From Haematococcus lacustris (Eukaryota; Chlorophyta; Chlorophyceae; Chlamydomonadales; Haematococcaceae), in contig JASKMD010000029.1 in the NCBI GenBank assembly GCA_030144725.1, positions 1,181,849 through 1,245,848 of the forward strand: 64,000 bases of DNA. The letters run 5' to 3'. How positions within the stretch are numbered: the stretch's first letter is position 1; every line of letters begins with the position of its first letter. This document shows, one piece after another, positions 44,071 through 55,439 of the stretch. The translations under genes and the position numbers were made by a program. The notes beneath the pieces are model-generated. The model ran no database searches. It was not told the origin of the DNA and worked only from the letters and a program-made list of their open reading frames with translations.

Positions 44071-47000
44071 TACCGCTACTAATGGTTACAATGGTGATAA
44101 CGCAACTGCAAAGTCAAGGCATTGGCAGCTAAACCTATTCAACTACCTGTCCAACATCTGGAGTGGGGCGGAAGTGAGGTCCATATACATTATTACGGAG
44201 CCAAACACCAGACAAACATCAAAATTAGGAGGCGAGCAACCAGCTATGGGTGCAGCTGTGTGTTATGGCCGCAGGCTTCTCACAGAGCACTCGGTCCCCA
44301 CCCCACCCAGCCCGAGGCAGGCGACCTTGACATCTTCACCACCTCTTCCTACAAGACCTCCCCCCAGCCCCCCCTTTTCCCAGACCCCGCCAAGGCCAGC
44401 ACCTCTCCCCCGCTCCCCTCCTCGGCCTTCCAGCAGGCCCATCAGGCCGCCCCCACCCCCACCCCCTCCACCCTTTCCTCCATTTGATGACCTCTATACA
44501 CCACCAGAGAGCATCTCTTCCCTTATCCTCGTGGCCTCTCCTTCCCCCTCACCGCCCCCTTCCCCCGCCACCCCCCCTCCCCCCTCACCACCCCCACCCC
44601 CACCCCCATCTCCCTCACCATACCCTCCACCTTCCCCGCGCCCTCGCCCCTCGCCACCACCGCCCTCACCACCACCGCCCTCAACATCCCCTCCAAGAAG
44701 GAGCCCGCCCCCCCTCATCAGGCCCAGCCCACCGCCTGTGCTAGTTGCTCCGGGGGCCCCAAGGGCTCCCAGCTTTGACAAGGCAGCAGCATGTGAGTTC
44801 ATGTTCCTCAAGGCAGTTAGGGTGTGTTGAGGGGGGGAGGGGTGTGTAAAAGGGTAAGGGGGAGCGAAGGGAAAGGAGGTGGGTCTGACAAGGCCTCAAT
44901 GACCAGGTGGTGGGTACAGGGTAGAGTGGAGGCAGTGCCAGCACCTTGGCCCTCAACCTAGAGCCTTCATTGCTGTGGAACACTGAGCGTGGACCCCTAC
45001 AAAACGGTGCTTTTGTCTGTGTGGAGTTCCCATGCACATGGCATACACATGGCATACACATGGGCATGGTCGCCTACCACCTACACTTTTGCCTGACCCA
45101 GAGGGCTATGATGTAGAGTTGGCATGACAAAACATACACTGATTGTAAGCCGATAACAGCTCAAAGGGGGGTACACAATATTGTGCCCCAGCGGGCTGCT
45201 ACTGCTGCTGCTGTTGCTGGGCCTTGGGTGGCTTGTCTCGCAGCCGCTTGTAGCCCAGGCCTGGGTACTCCTTGCCCTTGGCTGGCAGAGCTCGCTGCTC
45301 TGGCCACCAGCACAGCTCCAGTGGGCGCCACCTGCTCTCCCCAAAGCGCTGCATGTTCAATGCTGCATTGCAGTCCCTGTCTACCCACCTGCTTAGCTGT
45401 GGGGCTGGCTTGGCCTTGGCAGCCTTGCCCTGTGGGAGTGGCAGCAAGGGGTGCTGCCGCTGTCTGTTCACTCCCTACGCCTCAGCACCCACCAACCAGC
45501 ACTCGCCAACCAAAACAAATGTATCCTTTCATCTAGACATCAAGCTGATCAGCATTTTGGGCCACGTGCCAATGTTCGGGCCAAAAAAGTGTGCTGCTCT
45601 TGATGTGCTCGAGTGCGCCCACTGATGCTGCTGCTGCTGCTGCTGCTGCAGTGACCAAAATCAACGAGCTGAGGGCCCGTCACGGCTCGCCCCCTCTCGC
45701 CTGGTCCATCACACTGGAGCAGTGAGTGCTGACCCCGTCCCCACTGCTGCAAACATAGCCCGGCAGGTGGCGGTAAGACGTGCAGCTCACTGGGATGTAG
45801 TCTGTGGGACAGGTGCCTAAGGGCCTGCAGCTCTCTTTCTTACCCCCCGACCGGTGGGAGGGTAGCAAGGGCACGCCCCGAGACTACTCTTCTCCCTTAA
45901 TGCACGCCCGACGGCGAGGGCGGTGTCTTTCTTTCTTTCTGTCTTTCCCCCCGCCCATAAACGCATGTGCTGCGTATGTTTGCAGGTATGCGCAGCTGTG
46001 GGGCGACAACTGTTACTTTGAACACAGCTACGGGCGCTATGGCGAGACGCTGGGCCTGGGCGACATAATGAGGGTGAGGAGCAGCCGCTGGGTCACCAGG
46101 GCAGGCATGGTTGGACCCGCTGGGGCTGTGTTGGCAGCCGGACAGACACAGGCAAGGCACGCCCAGACAGTGCAGGACAGGCCCGCAAAGCTGAGCTGTA
46201 CCAGACACTGCAGGACAGACCATCGAAGGCCATTAACAGGCCCACCGTCCGCATCAACCTTCACTGGTGTGCGACGCACGTTCTTGTGCGGCAGCGCGTC
46301 CGAGCATACGTGCATGCCCCGAATTACAGTCTTCACATGTTAGCCTGTACAAGGCCTGCTGTTTGCCTGCTCGCAGGTTATTGACCAGTGGTATGAGGAG
46401 CTGTGCGTCTACAGCTTTGCTAATCCTCGCTGGTTTCCAACCACTGGGCATTTTACACAGTGCGCGCCCCGCCCCGCCCCGCCCCGCCCCACCCCACCCC
46501 ATCGCTGCCCTTCTGCCCTGTAGGCTTGTGTGGAGGTCAACTACCAGGGTGGGCTGTGCCATAGGCTATTGCCCCATGGGCAGCAGGGTAAGCTGGCTGC
46601 TGTAAGAATGGCGGCAATGTTTTCCCAGTCGATGCTGCTACTACTGCTGCTGCTGCTGGTGATGATAAGAGTACGCAGTTTTTGCTGATGCTGATGTTAT
46701 TGCTGGCTGCAGGACGCAATAGGCAACTGGTGGGATGGCCCAGTGGTGAGTCGCTGCCCGGCCGCATCCCCATCTCAACAGCCTGCTGCTAGCCCATCAG
46801 CATGCAGCCCACTGCATGCCCCTCAGCCCTTCAGAGAATGAGGATGAGTGACGGCGATGGGGCACGTTGCTGCGGAACACGACAAGCAGGCATGGCAGGC
46901 ACAGCAGGCATGGCAGGCACAGCAGGCATGGCAGGCACAGCAGGCATGGCAGGCACAGCAGGCATGGCAGGCACAGCAGGCATGGCAGGCACAGCAGGCA

Positions 47001-47502
47001 TGGCAGGCACAGCAGGCATGGCAGGCACAGCAGGCATGGCAGGCACAGCAGGCATGGCAGGCACAGCAGGCATGGCAGGCACAGCAGGCATGGCAGGCAC
47101 AGCAGGCATGGCAGGCACAGCAGGCATGGCAGGCACAGCAGGCACGGCAGGCACAGCAGGCATGGCAGGCACAGCAGGCATGGCAGGCACAGCAGGCATG
47201 GCAGGCACAGCAGGCATGGCAGGCACAGCAGGCATGGCAGGCACAGCAGGCATGGCAGGCACAGCAGGCATGGCAGGCACAGCAGGCATGGCAGGCACAG
47301 CAGGCATGGCAGGCACAGCAGGCATGGCAGGCACAGCAGGCAGGCAAAGCACTGACTAGCAGCAAGTGTGGTGGTTGAGGTGGCTGCTCCACGGCTGCAG
47401 GTGGTGTGCAGCTGGGACATGATGGGCAACTGGATGGGTCGGTTCCAAACGAACGTGCTGCCACTGCTGCCCGGCGCCACCAACATTTGCCAGTCAGGCT
47501 AG
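43645..47502 (+). CDS. Secreted proline-rich CAP (PR-1/CRISP-like) domain protein
   Basis: Predicted extracellular or cell-wall protein. Exon 1 (43645-43926) begins with a basic stretch and hydrophobic core (ATLLRCIALLLTLPGF), a likely signal peptide. A Pro-rich exon (about 44267-44792; left border uncertain) encodes PPPSPSPP and PPSPPPPP blocks like volvocine hydroxyproline-rich glycoproteins. The CAP domain follows in in-phase exons: 45652-45721 (LTKINELRARHGSPPLAWS), 45986-46073 (YAQLWGDNCYFEHS...YGETLG), 46377-46459 (VIDQWYEEL...TGHFTQ), 46524-46587 (VWRSTTRVGCAIGYC), 46713-46745 (DAIGNWWDGPV) and 47401-47502 (VVCSWDMMGNW...stop). The GHFTQ-VW and VGCA motifs are the CAP signatures. The phase between exon 1 and the Pro-rich exon does not match as drawn, so a small exon or other border is missing there. 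Confidence 0.8.
45166..45188 (-). other. Strong hairpin just 3' of a Fanzor-like stop codon
   Basis: GGGG, then palindromic CACAATATTGTG, then CCCC, forming a near-perfect stem. It lies about 11 nt downstream (- strand) of the stop ending the Fanzor-like exon at 45,199. It could be an element end, an RNA-processing signal or chance. Confidence 0.35.
45199..45471 (-). pseudogene. Fanzor-like (TnpB-related) C-terminal exon, antisense in the CAP intron
   Basis: The - strand encodes SRWVDRDCNAALNMQRFGES, then WRPLELCWWPEQ, LPAKGKEYPGLGY and KRLRDKPPKAQ with a poly-Gln end and stop. The DRDxNAALN motif is the RuvC-III signature of TnpB and Fanzor nucleases (the RD of the published Fanzor pattern). 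The rest matches a C-terminal tail I recall from chlamydomonad Fanzor-like proteins. No upstream RuvC-I/II or zinc ribbon was found next to it, so only the last exon remains. It lies between CAP exons ending at 44,792 and starting at 45,652. Confidence 0.6.
45842..45945 (+). mobile_element. Dispersed SINE-like repeat (copy 3), TTTC tail
   Basis: GGTAGCAAGGGCACGCCCCG, then TTAATGCACGCCCGACGGCG and GGGCGGTGTCTTTCTTTCTTT. It is the reverse complement of the repeat at 3,885-3,985 over about 90 bp, including the poly-TTTC end. Intronic to the CAP gene. Its 5' limit is unclear. Confidence 0.6.
46889..47345. repeat. 18-bp minisatellite, about 25 copies
   Basis: Unit GCAGGCATGGCAGGCACA, almost perfect, with one GGCACGG variant and one 9-bp half unit. 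It lies in the last intron of the CAP gene, between the 33-nt exon and the terminal exon. All six frames stay open, giving spurious ORFs such as CHACCA, MAGTAG and RHGRHS. Confidence 0.97.
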
Positions 47503-49818
47503 TGCCGGTGCGGTCACAGTCCTTGTGGGCCGTCCAGTAGCCTTGCAGCCAGAATGCTGGACACTGGCCAGCCCCACAGCCTGCCATGTGCCAGGCGGCC
47601 ATCTGCTGGCTGCCAGCTGTGCCACACCCGGCCTATGTTATAACAGCTGCCACTTGTCAACTTCTACTGCATGGCCCTCCCAGGCTGCAGTGGGCTTCGG
47701 TGCACTCTGCTCCAATTTGTCTAACCCACGCCTGCATCACCCATGCATCATGATCTGTCCTAGGTATTAGGGGTTCTTTAGCCTGCAGCAGCAGCCTGGG
47801 GGGTCGAGGTGGGCTGGGCTCAACACCCCTGCTCTCTTAACCAGAGGTGGTCTGTCACGAGCAGATTCTAGGGGTTCGGGACTAGTGTTCTGTCTGTGTT
47901 GCTGCTGCTCCTCCTGCTGCTGCTGCTGCTGGCCTTGGGTGGCTTGTCTCGCACCCACTTGTACCCCAGCTCAGGGTATTCCTTGCCCTTGGCTGGCAGA
48001 GGTCCCCGAAGTCAGAGGTGCAGGAGCCATCTGCTCCTGGCAACAAGGGAGGAGATGTGGGGGGGGTGTAGTCATGATGCAACAGCTCAGGGCGATGTGG
48101 TGGGGAGGGGTCTCACTGAAGGAAGTGATTCGATGTGTTGATTCATGTCATGTCACATGTCACCCTGTTACGCCAAGCTTGCACATCACAAATGGTACAC
48201 ATTGCGCATTAATGGAGCGGTGCTGTCCAGCCCAACCCTTGCAGCGTTCTTTTGATAAGCCCTTGATGGCATGCTGCCAGGTGGGCGGCTCTGCAGGACT
48301 TGCTACACATCAATTGGTCATTGCTTGTCGCTTTCACAATGTTTGGACATCTGCTGCTAGATTTTTGAAATGAGATGCTCTACTTGAGTCAGCAGACTGC
48401 TGTGGGGTGGTGAGCTGCCAAGCGTGGTTAATAGGTTGCTGACGGATGCTGTATGGACGTCATTTGTCATAGCTTGCTAATGTCACATTTTTGAATAATT
48501 GCATCCCATGCTATGCTGCATGTTTTCACACCCATTGAGTTTGAGGCAAGGACGTATGGATAAGTTGAGTGCAGACACATACAGGTGCCTTGATTCCAGC
48601 GAATGGGCATTTGTCGACATTTCTGCTGATATTGTGCCTTGCTTGGTCTTTCATAATGTAACGAACAATGTGATCCATACTAACAGTCTCAATGAGACAG
48701 CTGTGACACAAGATGCGCAAGGGAAGGTGTACATGAGCGCTTGGTCTGGAGCCGTGAGCTTGATCACCCTCTATGGGTCAAGATAATGATGGCAATGATG
48801 ATGATGACGATGATGCTGATGTTTAAGCGGTCAGCCGTGAACGAAAACCTTTGCGACTAGTGGCTAGGTACACAAAGATAATGGCCTTGCTCAAAATACC
48901 TTGCGCATGAAACCTGGCGGCCCACACCATGGTGGCATGCACATAGATGGGTGCACACAACTCATCCATGAACCGCACAAAGGACCTCACAAAAAAAGAA
49001 TGTGCATACGAGCACAAAATGACGAAGGTATGCAAGTTCTTGTCACGTCTCGGGAAAGCTGTCACAAATTAAGTGACACTCCTTGATTACACTCGTGGCT
49101 CGTGGGTCATGGTTAATGGACTTGTGGCTGCAGGATGATACGCCTGGCATCATCAGCTGCTCCCTGATGTCAACCTGTGCATGATCGGTCAATGGGCTGA
49201 GCCTTCTCAGTCCCAAGGCCAGCTGCTGCCTGACCCTGGTCTGGCGCCTGCTCCCCGGCAGCGGCTCACCAGGCTGCCTGTGGCTGGGCTGACTGGCGAC
49301 GTGAGGCCGTGTAGGCTTGCATCGGGACCATCCATCATGTCAGGCCAGGCGCCAGCCTGTTGGATCGCTGCCTCCAGGCTGGGTGCGGTGCGGGCCCCAG
49401 GCTGGGTCCTGTGGCAGGTGGCGTGCCTGGGACCATCGGGAAGTGTGCTGGGAGGGAAGCAACAAAGAAGGAAGGAGTGACAAGGGCAGGAGGCTGCATG
49501 GTTTCCATGCTGTTATTGGTTGCTATGTAGAGGGCCTTGCTGGTGCTGCCAACACACGGGCTCCACTGAGGTTGCTACCAAGCCTTAACACTGCACATGG
49601 TGAGGTGCGAAATCCTTCATGATGACCCCTGCAGACGACCACATGCATGTCACTCTCACATGTGAAGTAGCAGTCAGCAACAGCTGTGGCTGACGATGCC
49701 CTTCGTGCCCTACATGGAGCAGCATGTGGCGTAGACTCCATGACCACACACCACACACACCCATGATGCATGGGTGATAGCTTCTGCTTCAATGCCTCTT
49801 ACGCCTCCTACGCCATGC
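47503..49818. other. Tail-to-tail intergenic region between the CAP gene and B9D2
   Basis: Contains 3' UTRs and a Fanzor-like fragment at 47,890-48,000. An open frame at 48,499-48,786 (true ATG 48,559) matches nothing I recognise. A short ATGATGATG/ATGACG tract is at 48,788-48,822. I see no other gene. Confidence 0.45.
47890..48001 (-). pseudogene. Small fragment of the Fanzor-like C-terminal tail
   Basis: The - strand reads LPAKGKEYPELGYKWVRDKPPK, nearly the tail at 45,199-45,310, at the nucleotide level about 90 bp of clear similarity. The similarity stops abruptly before the RDCNAALN block. It is a remnant only. Confidence 0.6.
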
Positions 49819-51398
49819 CTAGGGAATTCTGGAAGTTTGGAGAGTTTGGAAGTTTTTGAGGCTAGGGGCAAGGGCAAGGATCAGATGTCGTGACAACCCC
49901 AGCATCGCCGAAGTGCCAAAGCCTGCACCTGCCAGTCGCTGCCATGCAGCGCAGCAGCTAGTAGGGGCGACCGGGCTACTCTGCAGCCACACACCTAGCT
50001 GTAGGTGCACCACGCCGCCGCTCACGGTCTGCAGGCGGAAGCGGTCGCCCGGGCTGTGGACCACCTCTTCCAGCTTCAGCCGCGGATTGCCACCTACGAA
50101 GAAGGCGGCGATCCTCTCCCCTGTGGAACCCTGCATGCAAGCAGGGCCCATGTGTCCATGCTCAGCTAGTCAGGGCCCCATGTGCAATAACTTGATGCAT
50201 GGAGACGTACATGCCTGATGTGCAGAAATGCCCATGTGCACCAGTGATTATTTTTCAAAACAGCCAAGCTGATGCTGATCACGAAGAATCCAGGACCATT
50301 ACATGGCTGGTTACGCAGTTGGTCCCGAGTGGTTACGAAAAACACGTGAAAGAAAAACGCAGCATTTTCTTATACCAAACATTAAAAATATATAAACATT
50401 ATACACGATAAGACATTTTTCAGTAACTAAGCAGCCGAGGCCAGCCAACGCAAGGGTCCGTTCGGTAACGCCCCAAAACAACACTGATGTGCACTAGGGC
50501 GCGGTGCCACTGCTGTACCAGGCTGCTCTGACCCATGATGCTGCTGCTGTTCCTGCAGTTCGTACGGATGCCTGCTGAGCTGCCTGCTGAGCATCAGGAG
50601 ATCCGTGTGTCTGTACGCCACCAAGCCAGTGAGCTGAGTCATGGGCAGTCAGCCTAGCCCTGTCAGGGGCAAGGCATGCTGGGCCAGGCAAGCTTGCACG
50701 TGCTGCCAAGCTGCTGCTTCATACCTGCCTGTGACCCCTCCAGCTGCTAGTGCCGGCGTCTGGACCCGCTGCTGGTGTCTGGTTCCTTGGGCTGGGTGCA
50801 AGCGTGAAGATCTGCTGCTGGGGCTGTGCTGCTACTGGCTTGCCCCAAAAAACTACAGGCCTGGTCAACTGACCTCAGGCACCCAAGTTGGGCAGTCCAG
50901 CTCATACATGCCTGGTGACACAGGGATATGGCAGAAACCATACCCACCTGCACACACATGACCTGGGACTGTGCATGAGCTGTCAATGGACTGCCACAGA
51001 TCAGTTCGTTCGGCAATGGTCAGCATGGATGGGTTCCGGTCGGCGGCAGGGCCACTTACAAATGTCATTTCTGCCATGAATGTCCTGGGACCAGACCTGG
51101 AAGTGAAGCTTTGGCCAGCCTGTCAGCCCCTTGCAACTGAAGTGTAGGTCTACGGGATGGGACCAAACAACTGGCTCCCCTTCGGGGGCACTGTCAAGCT
51201 GTGTCTGCCCTTGTTCGTGCCCTTCGAGCAACTCCCAGCTCCTCCCAGCCACAACGCCCCACTGCAATGCCCGAAACACATTGTGTCACAAGGAAAGAGC
51301 AGATAAATGTAGCACGTAAGACGCACCTTGCAGAACAGGTTTGAGCTGACGAACCCACTTGCACCGGCGACTTGGCCAATAATGTGCAGCTCCGCCAT
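49819..51398 (-). CDS. B9D2: B9 domain-containing protein 2 (ciliary transition zone)
   Basis: Component of the B9/MKS complex that gates the base of cilia. Four exons, in phase: 51398-51327 (MAELHIIGQVAGASGFVSSN), 51261-51060 (WELLEGHEQGQTQLDS, VVWSHPVDLHFSCKGLTGWP, LHFQVWSQD), 50947-50874 (GYGFCHIPVSPGMYELDCPT) and 50130-49819 (FFVGGNPRL, DRFRLQTVSGGVVHLQLGVW). The first ATG starts exactly where B9D2 proteins start. The region aligns without gaps in my memory of vertebrate B9D2, including the SHP-DLH core of the B9 C2-like fold. After VWLQ, where animal proteins end within about 10 residues, the frame continues about 50 more; a further intron could remove part of this. Presence of this gene points to a flagellated alga. 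Confidence 0.92.
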
Positions 51399-51526
51399 TG
51401 TGGGCTCTTAGTCGGGATTCATCCATAGCTGCTATCCAAATTTAAACATCTGAGTGCCACACTGTGAACCGCGTCTGTGCGGCGATGTATTCAGAACAGG
51501 GTTGCCGGCTTCATTAGATTGCGGCG
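51399..51526. promoter_or_regulatory. 128-bp shared upstream region of B9D2 and ELP4
   Basis: Only 128 bp separate the divergent start codons, so both 5' UTRs and core promoters must lie here or overlap. No TATA-like or X-box-like element could be assigned with confidence. Confidence 0.55.
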
Positions 51527-54456
51527 ATGCGCAGCAGCTTTGTTCGCAAGGGTGCAACCGCTGCTGCAGGTGTCAATCACAATCGCACAATCACAATACT
51601 CGGCCCCGTAGTGGATGTTGTGCATGCTCATGCATGCTGCACCTATCAATGCTGTTCAGACTCTGGAACACGCCCTGGACTTCATGGTCAGACTCTAGTC
51701 TCAATGGGCTTGGTGGACCTTGACAAGCTGCTGGGTGGAGGCTTGCCACTGGGCACGCTGACCCTCATTATCGAGGTGTGCTGCAACTCACATGTGCAAT
51801 GCAGCTTCCTAGCCTGTGTAGCAATAGCCCGTTCCTGCCTGCCGCAGGACAAGCATTCTCACCAGCACTCCAACCTCCTCCGTTACTTCGCTGCTGAAGG
51901 CATGGCAACACGGCAGGTGAGGACAGTCACCACACCGTAGCTGCCCTCCAGCTACCCAGGGGCCTGTGACATCACACACCCAAGAGCATGTCACTGCAGC
52001 CATGCACACATTGTGAGCAGCATCATGCCTGCCATGCTCCTCGCTGGCATCTTCCACTCCATGCTCCCTGCCATGTTATGCTCCTTGCTGCGATGGCCAC
52101 AGCACATGGGACTCCAGTGCACCAGCGCCCTTGCTTGCCGCTGTAGCGCTAGTGCAGAAGACTTTGCTGCTGTCACCCAGTCCGCTGGCTGGAGGGTTGC
52201 AGCAATTCCTGCCAGCTGAGGTCAAGGCAGGTGTGGCCAGCACTGCTGCCAGCACTGCCACCCCTCCTGGCAGCGGGGTGGCTGGTGGGGCAGGCGCAGG
52301 GGCAGGCGGGGCAGCTGACACTGAGCTGCGGATCGCCTGGCAGTACAGGAAGTACATCAACAGCCCACAGGGGCTGGGCTCGGCCTCAACAGCTACCCAG
52401 CAGCTGCAGCAGCCACAGCAGCAGCGGGCAGGGGCTCCTGCAGCAGCAGCAGCAGGGACGGCTGCAGCGGCCAAAAAGGCTGTGGAGGCGGGCATTGGGC
52501 GGGAGTGGTGCCACAGCTTTGATCTGACTCGCAGCGCCTCAGAGCAAGACCTGGCTGCCAGCCGCTTGGTGAGTAGCAGTAGTAGTGGGGTGTCAGGGCG
52601 CTCTGTGCACCTCCTTCCAGCCCTGAGTCCAGCATAAGGAGCCATGGGTCAGTGTCATGTGACCGCGCACACTCAACACCAGGGTTTTCACCACACAGCG
52701 TGTGGTGGCATCACAGCCCCTGTCTCGACCCCTCATCCCAGTTGTGTGCTCCTCCATCATGCAGCAACACCCCTTTTGACCTTCGGTTCTTGGTTGGTGG
52801 GTTGGTGTGTTGGGTGCAGGAGCTGAGGGTCTGTTTAGGCTCTGGGAACCTCCAGCAAGCCAGCCTCCATGCAGCAGGCTTTGCGCGCAGCTTCCTCCCA
52901 GCTTCTTCTGCCCCAGGGCTCCCAGGGCCAGCGGCAGCCCTGGCACGAGGGCCGGAGTCAGTTGGGCGGTTGGTAATCCAGTCCCTAGGTAGCCCTCAGT
53001 GGCGGGTGGGCCGGCCTGCCGCAGCCAGCTCACCTGCATCTGCCCAGCAGCTTCTCCCCTCTCCAGCTCCAGCCGTGCCTCACCATGCACCTGCTGCATG
53101 CGCACTGAACCCCACAGCCCCTGCCCCTGCTGACCCAGTGGGGCAGTGTCAGGGAGGCCAGCCTTGCTCCCACCTGGGGGTGCAGGGAGGAGGGCAGCAG
53201 GAGGCAGGGGAGGGGGAGGGAGAGGAGGAGGAAGAAGGCGGGGAGGAGGGAGAGGGTTCCTGGCGGGAGGTGTCACAGCTGCTGTACAGCTTGCGGCGTG
53301 CTGTGGCAGACAGTCGCTGCGCAGCTGTTCTGAGCTGCCAGGCAGGTGAGTGGCTAGGTCTGGCAAGGTTAGGGCGAGGTGAGGCAGTGGGTGTGCTGGC
53401 CAGGCCTGGGCGTGGGTGTGGGCTGGGTGTGGTGTGGTGATAGACTAGGCTTGTGCTCGAGTGGGTGGGGTGGGAGCTGCCAGGGGGAGACAGGGGAGGT
53501 GGGTCCTCACCCTGACTCACCTACCCCAGTAGTTGTAAGTGCATGTGGCATCCAAAGCATCCACATAGCTTGTGGTCACTGAACTAGTCAAATGCCTCTT
53601 TACCAAGGAGGCCGGATCAGTAGTAAGGTGTGTGTTTTCAAGTTAGATCTAGCATTAGTCGGCTCATCTCATGAGTCGATCAATAATAGATTTTTCGGCC
53701 ACTCGCGAGCATCTCTTGCAGTAGCTGTGCAAATTAGCCTTCGTCACCATTCCTTAACAGCCACACTGACTGATAGGACTCATAACTTATATGGTTGGGA
53801 CTAATCCCATTAGTGGTGGAAAATCCGCCTCTACTTATTTTTTAACCAGAAGTGAGCCGTATCCACACATGTGCACTGCTGTTGTTGCGGGTAAACTCAT
53901 GTGTTGCAAGCAGACACCATGCCAGAGTCCTGGCAGATGCGCTTGCAACACATGTGCGACGTGGTGCTAGCGGTGGACACTCTGTCCGACGACTCCGACA
54001 TATTCAAGCTACTTCCCGATGCCGCCAGGTAGGTCCGCCAGGACAATGCCTGACGCGCGGGCGAGTGCGCGTATAAGTAAACGAGCGCAGATGCTGGCAA
54101 TGCGGCGTGTACAACACCTCAGGACACCCCGCGTGTCACATTCACCCGGGACACTCGCACCTGTGCTCCTCCGCTTGCTGTGTTGCAGTGCCGCGGCGCT
54201 ATTGAGCGTCCGCAAACTCCCCCTGGCCGGGCTTGTGGCCCCCCGCTGTGTTAAGCAAGAGCTGTACGTAATCCGCAACAAGCGCAAGCGCCTGGCGGTC
54301 ACACCTGTTGAGGTTGACCCGGACGCGGAGGCGCGGCAGCAGGAAGGATTGGCGGAAGCGACGGCTCAATTACTGGCGCTTGGGAACGGGGGTGGGCAGA
54401 GGACCACGCCAACGCCGCAACGGCAGGCAGTGGGACATCATGGTTTGGAGTTTTAG
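51527..54456 (+). CDS. ELP4: Elongator complex subunit 4 (PAXNEB family)
   Basis: ELP4 is part of the RecA-like Elp456 ring of Elongator, which modifies wobble uridines of tRNA. Exons in phase: 51527-51775 (GTRPGLHGQTLVSMGLVDLD, LLGGGLPLGTLTLI), 51848-51916 (NLLRYFAAEGMATRQ), 52158-52568 (ELRIAWQYRKY, REWCHSFDLTR), 52820-53345 (VGRLVIQSLGSPQW, VSQLLYSLRRAVADSRCAAVL), about 53914-54028 (MRLQHMCDVVLAVDTLSDDS) and 54189-54456 (LLSVRKLPLAGL, stop). These follow the ELP4 order closely. Low-complexity Ala/Gly/Gln and Glu/Gly-rich inserts enlarge exons 3 and 4. The acceptor of exon 5 could be 53,911 or 53,914 (one codon difference). Confidence 0.88.
53346..53913. other. Long ELP4 intron with AT-rich insert
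   Basis: The right half (about 53,590-53,840) is clearly AT-richer than its surroundings and may be a decayed element. I could not find terminal repeats or a target duplication. Confidence 0.3.
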
Positions 54457-54873
54457 GCTACCAACCATGCGCAGCAGTTCGCTGTTTGCCGTGCGCTTCG
54501 TATCAAGAAACATGCTGCGGAGCTCCACGTCGTAGCGAGGCGTCGCGGTTTGACCTCTTGTTCACGACGTTGGACCTCTAGTTCAGTATACGCGACAAAA
54601 AGTGACGGTACATTTTTTCGAGCCATTTTACCTGATGTTGGGAGGGATGTATTACCAACCCCATGTTGGGAGCGCCTGACCTGACCTACAGACTCGTAGG
54701 ATAAAGCACGTAGGTCGAGTACCCATCAACGTGCACTGAGGCACAGATTATGCCAAGTTATGCGCATAATGGTCTTAGCAGACTCAGCACTCAGCACGCA
54801 TGCGTTGCAACCATTGACCGAACATGCATACGCCCACGACTAGCACAACGAGCGCCACAAGCGTTCAGCTGCT
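54457..54873. other. Intergenic spacer 3' of ELP4
   Basis: ELP4 3' UTR and spacer. No ORF or repeat of note. Confidence 0.4.
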
Positions 54874-55206
54874 TCACACACCCCCTGCTGTGTGATAGCT
54901 GGTAGCGCGCGAGTCAACCTGGTTGTGCAACAAAACAAAGCAACGCCACTTGAAGACATGGTAAAGTACTGCTGTGCACCAGCCACCACAGATCAACTCC
55001 GTGTGCAGCCATTGGGCTGCACCAATGGCAGCCATTGCCAAAGCTACCCTTGATAAGAGACCATCGTTCAGGTCCCATGTGATTTTGCCCCATATCGGCC
55101 GGGCAAGTAGGAAGAACAGCGCCAGCAAGATGCCCACTGCAATAATTACTGGCAGCCCAAGGACCCACCACTTGAACTTTCTTCTCATCTTCTCTGCATG
55201 CACCAT
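54874..55206 (-). CDS. Unrecognised exon with one membrane helix
   Basis: MRRKFKWWVLGLPVIIAVG continues into ILLALFFLLARPIWG, a basic start followed by a 23-residue hydrophobic helix, then a second moderately hydrophobic stretch. The frame stops at 54,874. It could be the last exon of a gene that includes the exons at 56,830-60,168, but no linking evidence exists beyond strand and order. Family unknown. Confidence 0.4.
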   Translation of the reverse strand: MVHAEKMRRKFKWWVLGLPVIIAVGILLALFFLLARPIWGKITWDLNDGLLSRVALAMAAIGAAQWLHTELICGGWCTAVLYHVFKWRCFVLLHNQVDSRATSYHTAGGV

Positions 55207-55439
55207 GAAAGTACGTAAAGTCAGCCATAAACGAATGGCAGGCAGTTTAGTTGAAGCCCACCTTCAAAATAAAGTGGGTGGTCGTTGCAAACAACCACTT
55301 GAGAGTGTACTTGAGAGTGTACTGAGGCGTTTGTACATGACACGCAACTTGGATCCAAACGAAACTTCAAGGTATGTACATACAACAACTAGCAGTGTGC
55401 AGTACATGACAAACAGATATTCTTCTGTGCTTTGAACTG

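Noticed and set aside
44122..44487. 121-aa frame overlapping the Pro-rich exon
   Set aside because: Shadow of the PPPSP-coding frame, which links by phase to the CAP domain.
46802..47602. Cys/His/Ala-rich ORFs (CHACCA, RHGRHS, MAGTAG)
   Set aside because: Artefact of the 18-bp minisatellite; not a metallothionein-like or antifreeze protein.
48499..48786. 95-aa open frame, + strand
   Set aside because: The listed frame starts at a non-ATG codon; the internal ATG gives about 75 residues without recognised motif, splice partner or conservation evidence. Left as intergenic.
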